The notes under the pieces: model-generated
Databases searched by the model: none
What the model was told of the DNA's origin: nothing
What the model saw: the letters and a program-made list of their open reading frames with translations, nothing else
Part shown: piece by piece, positions 25,756 through 33,572 of the stretch
Position numbering within the stretch: the first letter of the stretch is position 1
Layout: the number at the start of each line of letters is the position of its first letter
Assembly (NCBI GenBank): GCA_946536225.1
Contig: CAMNEE010000001.1
Span: forward strand, 558,001-622,000
Direction of reading: 5' to 3'
From: UBA6985 sp946536225
Lineage (GTDB): Bacteria > Bacillota_I > Bacilli_A > RF39 > UBA660
DNA length: 64,000 nt
Program-made: the position numbers and the translations under genes

Positions 25756-25897
25756 AATTTATATAACCATTTGTTTGGAAGAATCTTAAGTTGTTAGGTC
25801 TAGGATGTTATATATAGATAATTTAAGTTGTGTATAAAGAAATAATTAAGTGTTTAAGTTATTATCTATGTTCTTCCGGGTAAATGACGCCCACAAA
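25732..25897 (-). ncRNA. Structured RNA candidate upstream of polC (independent small RNA or leader)
   Basis: The 297-base gap before polC holds no gene but a promoter, about 165 bases and an intrinsic terminator, all on the minus strand. Three nested complementary pairs form a rod-like fold: 25769-25773 with 25894-25898 (5 bp), 25777-25783 with 25871-25877 (7 bp, GGAAGAA/TTCTTCC) and 25814-25822 with 25861-25869 (9 bp, ATAGATAAT/ATTATCTAT). A small GGG/CCC hairpin lies at 25878-25892. I could not assign it to 6S RNA, SRP RNA, tmRNA, RNase P or a T-box by motif. It may be a small RNA or an attenuator controlling polC. Confidence 0.55.
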
Positions 25898-25902
25898 TAA
25901 TC

Positions 25903-25930
25903 ATTATACTCTTTTGAGAATAAAATGCAA
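25903..25930 (-). promoter_or_regulatory. Sigma-A promoter of the pre-polC RNA
   Basis: TTGCAT (25925-25930), a 16-base spacer and a perfect TATAAT (25903-25908) on the minus strand. No equally good promoter is seen in the 80 bases between the terminator and polC. Confidence 0.75.
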
Positions 25931-25948
25931 GTAAAAATTTAACTTTTT

Positions 25949-26836
25949 TTAATTTTTATGAAGATATATTGTTTCTCCACTTGATAATTGTACTCTTACA
26001 GCAAATCCTACAATAAATCCGTGTCTATTATACATATATATAATTTCTTGATTTACTATATTTAGTCCTGAGTATTCTTCTGGTAAATATTCTCTAAGGT
26101 CAGTTTCTAGTACTTCATAGATATCTTCATATTCTTTGCTTTCATGAGGATCATCTATAAATGCATGGTCATACATTTTAAATGCATCTTTTGTAGTAAT
26201 ATCTTCTACTTCAGGATTAGTTGCTACAAATGTAGTATCTTTCTTAGCTGCTTCTTCTTTTGAGTAATTTTCTTTAACAATTAGTTTACCAGTTTTAGTA
26301 GTCTTATTGTTATATGCATCAGTTATTATTAGTTCAACCTTGTATTCTCCAACTTTTGTATTAAGAGATTCATCTTTTTCATCTTTCATAACTACTGTAC
26401 ATGGTTTTGAATAATCTTCACATTTTGAAAGGAACTCATCTGGGTTATAATCTTCACCAACACCAATTGTTAAATCACTTACTTCTACTCTTGGAGGAGT
26501 AGTATCTTTTACTGTAATAGTACCTTTTAATACTTTATCTTTGTATTCTACCTTGTAGTTATACTTTCCTGCAGTAGTTGCTTTCTCTCCTAAAGTAAGG
26601 TCTTTAACAGTAACAGTATAATCACTTTCATTAGTTATTTTGGAACTAACATAAAAACTAACATCTTTAGGAAGTACTTCTCCTGCTTCTAATTCTATAT
26701 TTTTCTTAATAGAAACATTATCTTTATTAATCATAAAAATAATTAATAAAACGAAACATGCAACTATTACTAATCCTAAGAATAATTTAAATATAACTTC
26801 TTTTTTGCTAGTAGCCTCGTAGTAATAATCTTCCAT
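25949..26836 (-). CDS. Membrane-anchored protein with Ig-like (DUF5011-type) domains
   Basis: A 295-residue protein with a short cytosolic N-terminus and one membrane helix (about 15-36). Two tandem bacterial Ig-like beta domains (about 45-200) have the pattern V-K-D-T-T-P-P-R-V followed by V-G-x-Y-K-V-E-L-I-I-T-D-A-Y-N-N-K-T, typical of DUF5011/cadherin-like surface modules. A C-terminal domain of about 90 residues is of unknown type. Probably exposed on the outer membrane face. Its ATG directly abuts the stop codon of the upstream gene, so the two are translated together. Confidence 0.75.
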   Translation of the reverse strand: MEDYYYEATSKKEVIFKLFLGLVIVACFVLLIIFMINKDNVSIKKNIELEAGEVLPKDVSFYVSSKITNESDYTVTVKDLTLGEKATTAGKYNYKVEYKDKVLKGTITVKDTTPPRVEVSDLTIGVGEDYNPDEFLSKCEDYSKPCTVVMKDEKDESLNTKVGEYKVELIITDAYNNKTTKTGKLIVKENYSKEEAAKKDTTFVATNPEVEDITTKDAFKMYDHAFIDDPHESKEYEDIYEVLETDLREYLPEEYSGLNIVNQEIIYMYNRHGFIVGFAVRVQLSSGETIYLHKN

Positions 26837-27193
26837 CTAAATCCACCTCGATAAATAAATATTCTTTGTATAGCCAACCTCATAATTATCAAATACATTG
26901 ATGATCCAAGAAACTATTGCTTCCATGATGTCTTCACCTTTTCTAACTTGAATATTAGTCATCCAAGCTCTTAGTTCTTTCCTAAAGAAATAATCATCAA
27001 TATATTTATTAATTATATAATCTAATTCTTCTAATTTTTTAACTTCTTTTTCTTTTGAAGGATTTACCACGAATACATATTTTTGATAAATATCTATTAT
27101 CTTTTCAGATAAATCATCATCTTCATAATAATCAAAATTAATTATTTTATAAAAGTTAGGACAATGTTTTAATATTTGTTTATTCTTATTCAT
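26837..27193 (-). CDS. Hypothetical protein, 118 residues
   Basis: Not recognised. A soluble, acidic, helix-rich protein with several Tyr and Asp residues (for example YYEDDDLS and IIDIYQKYVF). It is directly upstream of the Ig-like protein, whose ribosome-binding site is inside this gene's last codons, so the two are in one operon. A function for the pair cannot be inferred. Confidence 0.6.
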   Translation of the reverse strand: MNKNKQILKHCPNFYKIINFDYYEDDDLSEKIIDIYQKYVFVVNPSKEKEVKKLEELDYIINKYIDDYFFRKELRAWMTNIQVRKGEDIMEAIVSWIINVFDNYEVGYTKNIYLSRWI

Positions 27194-27249
27194 GATATTC
27201 TACCTTTCTTAAATATTATACAACATATATTTATTTAATTCTACAAAAT

Positions 27250-27274
27250 AAAAACATCATCTATTATGATGATG
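27250..27274 (-). terminator. Intrinsic terminator of the two-component operon
   Basis: A 7-8-bp stem (27253-27260 with 27268-27274) and a U-rich run lie two bases after the kinase stop codon. Confidence 0.7.
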
Positions 27275-27275
27275 T

Positions 27276-28481
27276 CTATTTATAATATCTGATTTTAAAT
27301 GTAGTTCCTTTGTTATTTGATGTGACGCTTATGGAACCATTTTCTTTTTCTATAATAGATTTAGTTAAAGATAAACCTATTCCTATGGAATCACCTTTAG
27401 CATTCTTTGTTTTATAAAATCTTTCAAATATATGATTTAAGTCAGTCTCATCTATTCCTGTTCCATGGTCTCTTATTTTTATTTCTGTAAATACTGATGT
27501 ATCTCTTGTAGTAACTTCAATAACGCTTCCTTTTGGAGAATGCTCTATAGAATTCTTAAGTACATTAGAAATAGCTTCAGATTGCCATTTTAAATCAATT
27601 TTAAGAGTAGTTTTAACTATATCTGTAACTACTTTAACTTCATTTATTTCACTTATTATAGATATGTTTTTTAAAGAACTATTAATAAGTTCTTCTAAAG
27701 TATGAGTATTACTATTAAATATAACTGTATTAGTATCTAATTTAGATAGTTTAAGTATATTTTGTACTAGGAAGTTTATATTAATAGTTTCTCTTTTTAT
27801 TTCTCTTAAGAATATTTTTCTAGTTTCTGCGTCCATGGCCTCATTTTCTAGTAAGTTATCTAGAATAATAGAAATAGATGTAAGAGGAGTTTTCAATTGA
27901 TGAGATATATCAGATAAAGATTTTTTAAGTTCTACTTTATCATTTGTAGAGTTTTCTGCCTCTTGTTTTAACATGATTGTTGTTTTATAAATTTCATTTT
28001 TTAATATAGATATTTCATCTTCTCTCATATCTCTTATATCTATATCATATATTTTATTATTTATTTTCTTTATTAAAGATACAATATCGTTTATCTTATT
28101 GCTTCTCTTTTTATTATAGATAGTATATATAAATATTATTAATAATATAAATAAAGAGAACAATAATAAAGTATAAATTAAATATTTAGTATGTAATATA
28201 CTATTTTCTTTTAAAAGATTTGATGTTGGTAAATCAATTGAATACGCAGTTACTAACTCTTCATCTAGATTATCAGAAAGAATTATATCTGTAACTTCAT
28301 CTTCTCCCATATCAGGGTATTTATTTCTTATAGCTGTTACTACTTCTAGGAGCTTTTTATTAAAGTTTTTATTATATGAGTGATACTCGTATATATTAAA
28401 TGCTGAGAAAGTTACTAAACCTGTTAAAAATATAATAATTGAGAGAATTAATACATTTTTATTTTCTATTCTATTTTTCAT
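27276..28481 (-). CDS. Sensor histidine kinase
   Basis: The sensor of a two-component system. Two membrane helices (about 9-30 and 98-122) enclose an external sensing loop of about 65 residues. A linker precedes the HisKA domain with SDISHQLKTPL (phospho-His194). The HATPase domain follows, with NVLKNSIEHS (N box), DHGTGID (G1) and GIGLSLTKSI (G2). The extracellular domain is larger than in BceS-type 'intramembrane' sensors. Its ATG lies within the last codons of the response regulator gene, so the two are coupled. Confidence 0.93.
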   Translation of the reverse strand: MKNRIENKNVLILSIIIFLTGLVTFSAFNIYEYHSYNKNFNKKLLEVVTAIRNKYPDMGEDEVTDIILSDNLDEELVTAYSIDLPTSNLLKENSILHTKYLIYTLLLFSLFILLIIFIYTIYNKKRSNKINDIVSLIKKINNKIYDIDIRDMREDEISILKNEIYKTTIMLKQEAENSTNDKVELKKSLSDISHQLKTPLTSISIILDNLLENEAMDAETRKIFLREIKRETININFLVQNILKLSKLDTNTVIFNSNTHTLEELINSSLKNISIISEINEVKVVTDIVKTTLKIDLKWQSEAISNVLKNSIEHSPKGSVIEVTTRDTSVFTEIKIRDHGTGIDETDLNHIFERFYKTKNAKGDSIGIGLSLTKSIIEKENGSISVTSNNKGTTFKIRYYK

Positions 28482-29121
28482 CTATTCTATAACCTATTCC
28501 TTTTACGGTTTTAATAAAATCTGTATTAAACTTTTCTCTTATTCTTTTAAAATATACTGTAACAGTATGATCATCTACATCATTACCTGTCCACTCCCAA
28601 ATCTTATCAAGTATTTCATTTCTACTTACTACTTTATTGATATTCATAAATAGTAAGTTAACAAGCTTTAATTCAAGAGAAGATAAAGTTATTTGCCTTT
28701 CTTTTTCATACACTTCCATCTTATCAACGTTATAAGAAATATCATCTATTTTTATTAACGAAGAAGAAGTATTCTTTAGAATAACTCTTTTAATACGAGC
28801 AAGAAGTTCTTTAGTACTAAATGGTTTAGTCATATATTCTTCTACACCTAAATCAAGTGCATCAACTATACTGTCTTCATCATCTACAGCTGTAAGAATA
28901 ATTGTAGGAATAGATAACTCCTTAATAGTATCTTTATAAAGATCAATTCCTGATCCATCAGGTAAGTTTAAATCTAATATAATTAAATTAATACTATTAT
29001 TTAAATATTCTTTAGAAGTAATAATATCAGGTGCAATTGCAACTTTATAGTCATTTAGTTCTAGATTATATTTTAAACTTTTAGAAATGATTTCATTGTC
29101 TTCTATAAGTAGTATATTCAA
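28471..29121 (-). CDS. Response regulator, OmpR/PhoB family
   Basis: A receiver domain with the phosphorylation Asp about residue 50 in ILDLNLPDGSG and the conserved Lys in YMTKPFS. The C-terminal winged helix has VSRNEILDKIWEW and VDDHTVTVYFKRIREKF. I start at TTG (29121), because GAGGTG lies six bases before it, whereas the GTG of the longer frame is part of that site. The likely target is the ABC exporter upstream, whose promoter carries three direct repeats suited to this family. Confidence 0.92.
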   Translation of the reverse strand: MNILLIEDNEIISKSLKYNLELNDYKVAIAPDIITSKEYLNNSINLIILDLNLPDGSGIDLYKDTIKELSIPTIILTAVDDEDSIVDALDLGVEEYMTKPFSTKELLARIKRVILKNTSSSLIKIDDISYNVDKMEVYEKERQITLSSLELKLVNLLFMNINKVVSRNEILDKIWEWTGNDVDDHTVTVYFKRIREKFNTDFIKTVKGIGYRIDEK

Positions 29122-29148
29122 AACAATCACCTCATCTATAATTATAAC

Positions 29149-29176
29149 AAAAAAGAGATTATAATTAATCTCTTTT
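29149..29176 (-). terminator. Intrinsic terminator of the FtsX-type ABC operon
   Basis: A 10-bp stem (about 29152-29161 with 29166-29175) followed by a U-run separates the ABC genes from the two-component genes. Confidence 0.75.
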
Positions 29177-31794
29177 TATATATTCTCATTTCTAATTGTT
29201 TCAATTATATTTTGAGATTCAATCTTTTTAATAGAATATCTCATGATTGCAAATATAACTATAAATACAGCAATACTTGCAATTATAACTGATTTATAAG
29301 GGAATAAGAATTCTACATCTACTTCATCTTTGTATAATACTTTATACATTAAGAATGATATTAAGAATCCTAGTATAGTACCAAATACTAGAGATTTTAC
29401 TCCCATGAATAAAGACTCTAGTCTAACCATTCTATTAAATTCTTTTTTAGTCATACCAACAGACTTTAAAGTTGCAAATTCTCTTCTTCTTAATTCCATG
29501 TTAGTAGTAATTGTATTAAATATATTAGTTATACCAATTAAAGATATTACAATAATAAAACCATATAAAGTAATACCAATTAGAAGTACAACACTTTCAG
29601 TTTGTTCATTTTGTTCTATTACATTTGTTAAGTTATATTGTTCATCAAGTAATATTTTATCTATTTCATCTTGAATCTTAGAAGCATCTTTTTTATCTTC
29701 TAAAGTTAAATATACTTCCCATTCATATTGAGAATCAAACTTAATTGAATCATATAATTCATCAGATACAATGAATACAATTTCATTATCAAAGTTACCA
29801 CCTAAAGGAAGTTCTTTAGTAGTGGTTTCTATATCTAAAGTAAACTTTAAATCATCTATACTTGTAACATCTACTTTATCTCCTCCTTTAAGAGAAAGAA
29901 GTTCTTTAAAGTGTTTCTTACCATCTTCTGTAGTATATGAGAAATAATTATAAAGAATTGCTTTATTCTTAACATCTTCATATTTTAAATTTAGAGTTTT
30001 TATATAATTTTTATAAGCATCTTCACCAATAGCAACAACTTTAGCATATAGTTTTCCTTCACCATCGGTTGGTACATATGACAGACCTGATAATACTTTT
30101 TTATCAACATAAGATAAACTTAAGTTAATAGAGTTTTCTCTTCTAATTGAATACTCTTTAATACCATCTAATTTTAAAGTTTTAAGGATCTTTTCTGGTG
30201 CTGTTGGAGCTTTATAAACTGTAGTAGTGTAATGAATATCATAATCAGACCCTCCAACAGTGTCTTTAGTTACATTCACAAGAGAAACCATGAAATAAGA
30301 TAACGCTATAAATATAGCAACAGATACTACGATAGAAATAACTGTCGTTCTATATTTTTTTCTACTTCTCTTTAAGTTTTTATATGAAATATCTCCACCT
30401 ATACCAAATATCTTTTTAATTATTTTAGGTGAACGAATGCTATTTCTTTTGATCTTTATATCATCAGCATTAGTAATTGACTTTATTGGTGTAATTCTAC
30501 CTGATTTAATTGCACTTGATAGTGCTGATAAATATACTGTAATAATTCCAGCGATAATAGCAATTGCTATAAACATTGGTCTAAAACTTAAATATAATTT
30601 AAAGCCATCTTGCATATTAATTTTTCCAATAAGTGTATTACTTACAGCAGTAAAGATAATATCAGCAACTAATCCAAGAGCTACACCTAAAGGAATACCA
30701 ATTAATCCAAGTATAGTTGCTTCTCTAAAGACATTTGCTCTAATTTGCTTTTTAGTTGCTCCTACACTTCTTAACATACCATATTGTTTAATTTTTTCTG
30801 TTACAGATATATCAAAGGAGTTCTTTATACAGAATACTGATGCAACAATAGTAATTATTACAACTATCATGAATAATGTAGCAAGTCCACCTAAAGATTT
30901 TTTATCAAATGGATTAGATTCTAGTAATATTAAATATTTATTAAATAATATTTCATATTTAGCTTTCTGGACTTCTTTTGAGATAGCATCATATTCTTCG
31001 GTGCTTTCATAGTCACCTTCATATAATTTTTGGAATGCTACTTCATCAATACCTAATATATTTGCAACTATTTTATAGTAATTTTTTCTACCATATTTAT
31101 TAAGTAATACGTACATGGTAGTATTACCTTCTGTACTATTACCTTCATAGTAAGTTACAAATGTATAACCAGGTGCTCTAAAGTTTTCTACTTTGTTTGA
31201 TGGTCTAGCTATCTTACCAACAATTTTATATTCTTTTGGATGTGTATCAGTTATTTTTTCGGAATCTTCCGAGAAGTCATCATCTTGAGTTAACTCGGCA
31301 CCATCTTCAGTAGAGACTCTTTTACCTATATTTAGAGTAATTGTATCTCCTACTTTGTATTTTACTCTACCATTTGATTCTAAGTGAGAAGGAATTAATA
31401 TTTCAGAATCATTTTTAGGATATCTTCCTTCAAGTAAATTAATTGATAAGTTTTTAATAGAAACATCATCAAATGCTGCTATATAAGCATAAGGTTTGGC
31501 ATCATTTTTAGAAGGAATAGATGCATATCCTATTTTTCTTGAAAAATATACGCTTTCTACTCCTTGATTCTTTTCAATTTTTTTAACTTCCGTGATAGGA
31601 ACATCAAGGAATGCTACATGGAAGTTTCCTTGTAAGTTCTTTTCAAGTTCTATTAAAGACTTAACTCCACCTGAATAAACAGTAGACATAACTGTTAAAA
31701 GTGCAACAGATAACATAATACCAATTATAGTTACTATTGTACGTTTCTTATTTAATTTTAAATTCTTAATTGTTAATCTGTTAAGTAAGTTCAT
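29176..31794 (-). CDS. FtsX/MacB-type ABC transporter permease
   Basis: An 872-residue membrane subunit with an N-terminal helix and a large external domain (about 45-300). Three helices follow, with the FtsX-domain stretch VTEKIKQYGMLRSVGATKKQI. A second half then repeats the plan, ending in the same motif (LRRREFATLKSVGMTKKEF). It pairs with the ATPase ending two bases upstream. This architecture is typical of Gram-positive exporters and mechanotransducers that respond to cell-wall-active peptides. An adjacent two-component system fits that role. The substrate is unknown. Confidence 0.92.
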   Translation of the reverse strand: MNLLNRLTIKNLKLNKKRTIVTIIGIMLSVALLTVMSTVYSGGVKSLIELEKNLQGNFHVAFLDVPITEVKKIEKNQGVESVYFSRKIGYASIPSKNDAKPYAYIAAFDDVSIKNLSINLLEGRYPKNDSEILIPSHLESNGRVKYKVGDTITLNIGKRVSTEDGAELTQDDDFSEDSEKITDTHPKEYKIVGKIARPSNKVENFRAPGYTFVTYYEGNSTEGNTTMYVLLNKYGRKNYYKIVANILGIDEVAFQKLYEGDYESTEEYDAISKEVQKAKYEILFNKYLILLESNPFDKKSLGGLATLFMIVVIITIVASVFCIKNSFDISVTEKIKQYGMLRSVGATKKQIRANVFREATILGLIGIPLGVALGLVADIIFTAVSNTLIGKINMQDGFKLYLSFRPMFIAIAIIAGIITVYLSALSSAIKSGRITPIKSITNADDIKIKRNSIRSPKIIKKIFGIGGDISYKNLKRSRKKYRTTVISIVVSVAIFIALSYFMVSLVNVTKDTVGGSDYDIHYTTTVYKAPTAPEKILKTLKLDGIKEYSIRRENSINLSLSYVDKKVLSGLSYVPTDGEGKLYAKVVAIGEDAYKNYIKTLNLKYEDVKNKAILYNYFSYTTEDGKKHFKELLSLKGGDKVDVTSIDDLKFTLDIETTTKELPLGGNFDNEIVFIVSDELYDSIKFDSQYEWEVYLTLEDKKDASKIQDEIDKILLDEQYNLTNVIEQNEQTESVVLLIGITLYGFIIVISLIGITNIFNTITTNMELRRREFATLKSVGMTKKEFNRMVRLESLFMGVKSLVFGTILGFLISFLMYKVLYKDEVDVEFLFPYKSVIIASIAVFIVIFAIMRYSIKKIESQNIIETIRNENI

Positions 31795-31795
31795 A

Positions 31796-32467
31796 TTAAT
31801 CCTCCTTAACTATATGTCCATCTTCTATTTTAATAATTCTATCTGCTTCAGATGCAATATCTAAATTATGAGTGATCATAATAATAGTTTGTTTCATTTC
31901 TTTATTCATTTTCTTAAGTAAAGCTACTATTTCATCACTTGCCTTAGAGTCTAAGTTACCAGTTGGTTCATCTGCAAGAACTATAGTAGGTCTTGTAATT
32001 AAAGCTCTACCAATTGATACTCTTTGTTGTTGCCCACCTGATAATTCATTAGGTAAGTGTTTCTTTCTGTTAGTTAAACCTAGAGTTTCAATTAAATCAT
32101 TAAGTTCTTTCTTATCTACTTCTCTATTATCAAGAGCAAGAGGTAATGTAATATTTTCTTCTACATTTAATATAGGTATTAAATTATAAAATTGATAAAT
32201 TAATCCTACTTGTCTTCTTCTAAATATTGCTAGAGCATCATCATTTAAATTATAAATGTCTTCTCCATCAATATATACTTTACCACTTGTAGGTCTATCT
32301 ACACCTCCAAGTAAATGTAGAAGTGTTGATTTACCTGAACCAGACGCTCCTACTATAGCTACAAACTCACCCTTATTAACTGTAAATGATACATTATCAA
32401 GTGCTACGACTTTAGATGTATTTTTTCCATATACTTTAGTTAAATTTTCAACTTTTAAAATTTCCAT
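31796..32467 (-). CDS. ABC transporter ATP-binding protein (LolD/MacB-like)
   Basis: The ATPase partner of the large FtsX-type permease. Walker A GASGSGKSTLLH, the Q-loop in GLIYQFYNLIP, signature LSGGQQQRVSIGRA and Walker B IVLADEPTGNLDS place it in the MacB/LolD group. It is first in the two-gene operon. Its upstream region holds a promoter with repeated AAGTTAC boxes and a poor -35, suggesting control by the neighbouring response regulator. Confidence 0.95.
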   Translation of the reverse strand: MEILKVENLTKVYGKNTSKVVALDNVSFTVNKGEFVAIVGASGSGKSTLLHLLGGVDRPTSGKVYIDGEDIYNLNDDALAIFRRRQVGLIYQFYNLIPILNVEENITLPLALDNREVDKKELNDLIETLGLTNRKKHLPNELSGGQQQRVSIGRALITRPTIVLADEPTGNLDSKASDEIVALLKKMNKEMKQTIIMITHNLDIASEADRIIKIEDGHIVKED

Positions 32468-32495
32468 TTTGTTTTTTTCTCCTTTTTACATACTC

Positions 32496-32528
32496 ATTAT
32501 AAGTTACCGAAAGTTACAACTAAGTTAC
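32496..32528 (-). promoter_or_regulatory. Activator-type promoter with three direct repeats (candidate response-regulator operator)
   Basis: The plus strand reads AAGTTAC at 32501, 32511 and 32522, periods of 10 and 11 bases. The promoter -10, TATAAT, lies at 32496-32501 on the minus strand. The -35 position has no good match. Ten- to eleven-base direct repeats over the -35 region are characteristic of OmpR/PhoB-family binding. Confidence 0.65.
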
Positions 32529-32555
32529 AAAATCAAAAAAGATTTATATTTACAC

Positions 32556-32581
32556 AAAAAAACGAGAATTACTTCTCGTTT
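32556..32581 (-). terminator. Intrinsic terminator of the yneF-like/yceD/rpmF operon
   Basis: A 9-bp stem (32560-32568 with 32573-32581) with GC pairs followed by a U-run. Confidence 0.8.
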
Positions 32582-32597
32582 TAATACTTTTTAAAGA

Positions 32598-32783
32598 TTA
32601 TTCAGCGTCTTTAACAGCGATTACTTCTTTACCTTTGTATTGACCACATACTGTACAAGCTCTGTGTGGTTTAATTGCTGCACCACAATTTGGGCAAGTA
32701 GTAATACCTGGTAATTCTTTCTTTAAATGAGTACGACGCATTCTCTTTTTAGTTTTACTTGTTCTTCTAAATGGAACTGCCAT
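32598..32783 (-). CDS. rpmF: 50S ribosomal protein L32 with zinc ribbon
   Basis: Starts MAVPFRRTSKTKKRMRR, which is the L32 signature. It continues with a zinc ribbon of two C-x-x-C pairs (CPNCGAAIKPHRACTVCG), so this is the Zn-containing form. The start is the third codon of the longest frame, with AGGAG nine bases upstream. It sits downstream of yceD, the usual bacterial arrangement. Confidence 0.97.
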   Translation of the reverse strand: MAVPFRRTSKTKKRMRRTHLKKELPGITTCPNCGAAIKPHRACTVCGQYKGKEVIAVKDAE

Positions 32784-32808
32784 CTTCATTCACTCCTTTC
32801 GTAATTAA

Positions 32809-33222
32809 TTATTCATTACTTTCAAATTCCCATCCATTACCACTTAACTTTTGTAATGTGCTTCCTTCGTTTTTCACTTGAATAGGAACTTCCGAAACAA
32901 TATTCTCCCATAAAATAGGTAAAATATCAAGTAAATTTCGAGTTTTATTTAAATAATTTTCATAATTACCTGCTGAATCTTCACATATAGATTCAAAATC
33001 ATAATCTACAGCCTCTAATGTAAGGCTATCTTTTAATACCATAGTACCTGTAATAGTGAAATCATAATTTAAATTATCATATTCATCTATATCAAAATAA
33101 CCTGATACATGAACATTTTTAAGTTCACTTATATCATCTGTAGTATATTCGCTTGGAAATACTACATCTTGATCAACAAATACTTTGGAATTTCCATTAA
33201 ACTTATAAATATCAATATTCAT
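32809..33222 (-). CDS. yceD: YceD/DUF177 large-subunit rRNA accumulation protein
   Basis: Family members aid accumulation of 23S rRNA or the large subunit and lie next to rpmF in most bacteria. The protein has the D-Y-x-F-x-I-x-G and C-x-R-x-L/V region in modified form, with an acidic middle (SICEDSAG). Length is 137 residues. Its neighbours are rpmF downstream and the YneF-type gene upstream. Confidence 0.85.
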   Translation of the reverse strand: MNIDIYKFNGNSKVFVDQDVVFPSEYTTDDISELKNVHVSGYFDIDEYDNLNYDFTITGTMVLKDSLTLEAVDYDFESICEDSAGNYENYLNKTRNLLDILPILWENIVSEVPIQVKNEGSTLQKLSGNGWEFESNE

Positions 33223-33223
33223 A

Positions 33224-33433
33224 TTACTTTACTCTATTCATTTGAGCCATAACTTGTCTTATTTGTTTTTGGTTAGGCTTTCTACCCATAGATGACATCA
33301 TTACTTCAATCATCTTTTCATTAATAGGTGGGTTCTTTTCCATATATTTTTTCATAAGTGTTCTTGCAATAAAGAAACCTGCAATAGCACCAATTATTAA
33401 TCCAATTAATACCATTAAAATATCATGTAACAT
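33224..33433 (-). CDS. yneF: YneF-type (UPF0154) small membrane protein
   Basis: A 69-residue protein with one N-terminal membrane helix (about 4-26) and the family tail F-x-A-R-x-x-M-x-K-x-x-x-x-N-P-P-I-N-E-x-M-I-x-x-M-M-x-x-M-G-x-K-P-x-x-x-Q-I-R-Q-x-M-x-x-M. The function is unknown. The start is the ATG with AAGGAG eight bases upstream. It has a good promoter at 33454-33482. Confidence 0.88.
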   Translation of the reverse strand: MLHDILMVLIGLIIGAIAGFFIARTLMKKYMEKNPPINEKMIEVMMSSMGRKPNQKQIRQVMAQMNRVK

Positions 33434-33453
33434 ATTAATCACTCCTTCGTGAA

Positions 33454-33482
33454 TATTATACTTGAAATAAGTTTAATTAACA
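33454..33482 (-). promoter_or_regulatory. Sigma-A promoter of the yneF-yceD-rpmF unit
   Basis: TTGTTA (33477-33482), a 17-base spacer and TATAAT (33454-33459) on the minus strand. Confidence 0.75.
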
Positions 33483-33545
33483 AGTTATATATTTGGCATA
33501 TTAACTATAAAATGAAAAAGATGGCATTATAAAGAAATAACCAAT

Positions 33546-33571
33546 AAAAAGAGTGACTATTTAATCACTCT
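33546..33571 (-). terminator. Intrinsic terminator of the HelD gene
   Basis: A 7-bp stem (33550-33556 with 33565-33571) with a U-run, right after the stop codon. Confidence 0.75.
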
Positions 33572-33572
33572 T

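Noticed and set aside
25732..25897. T-box, SRP RNA or tmRNA identity for the pre-polC RNA
   Set aside because: No T-box GGTGG-type motif, no SRP GGAA/GCAG loop and no tmRNA tag or tRNA-like ends were seen; 6S RNA could not be ruled in or out by eye.
30437..31012. 191-residue plus-strand open frame opposite the FtsX permease
   Set aside because: Reverse complement of hydrophobic codons gives a hydrophobic frame by chance; no promoter or ribosome-binding site was seen and the minus-strand gene is clear.
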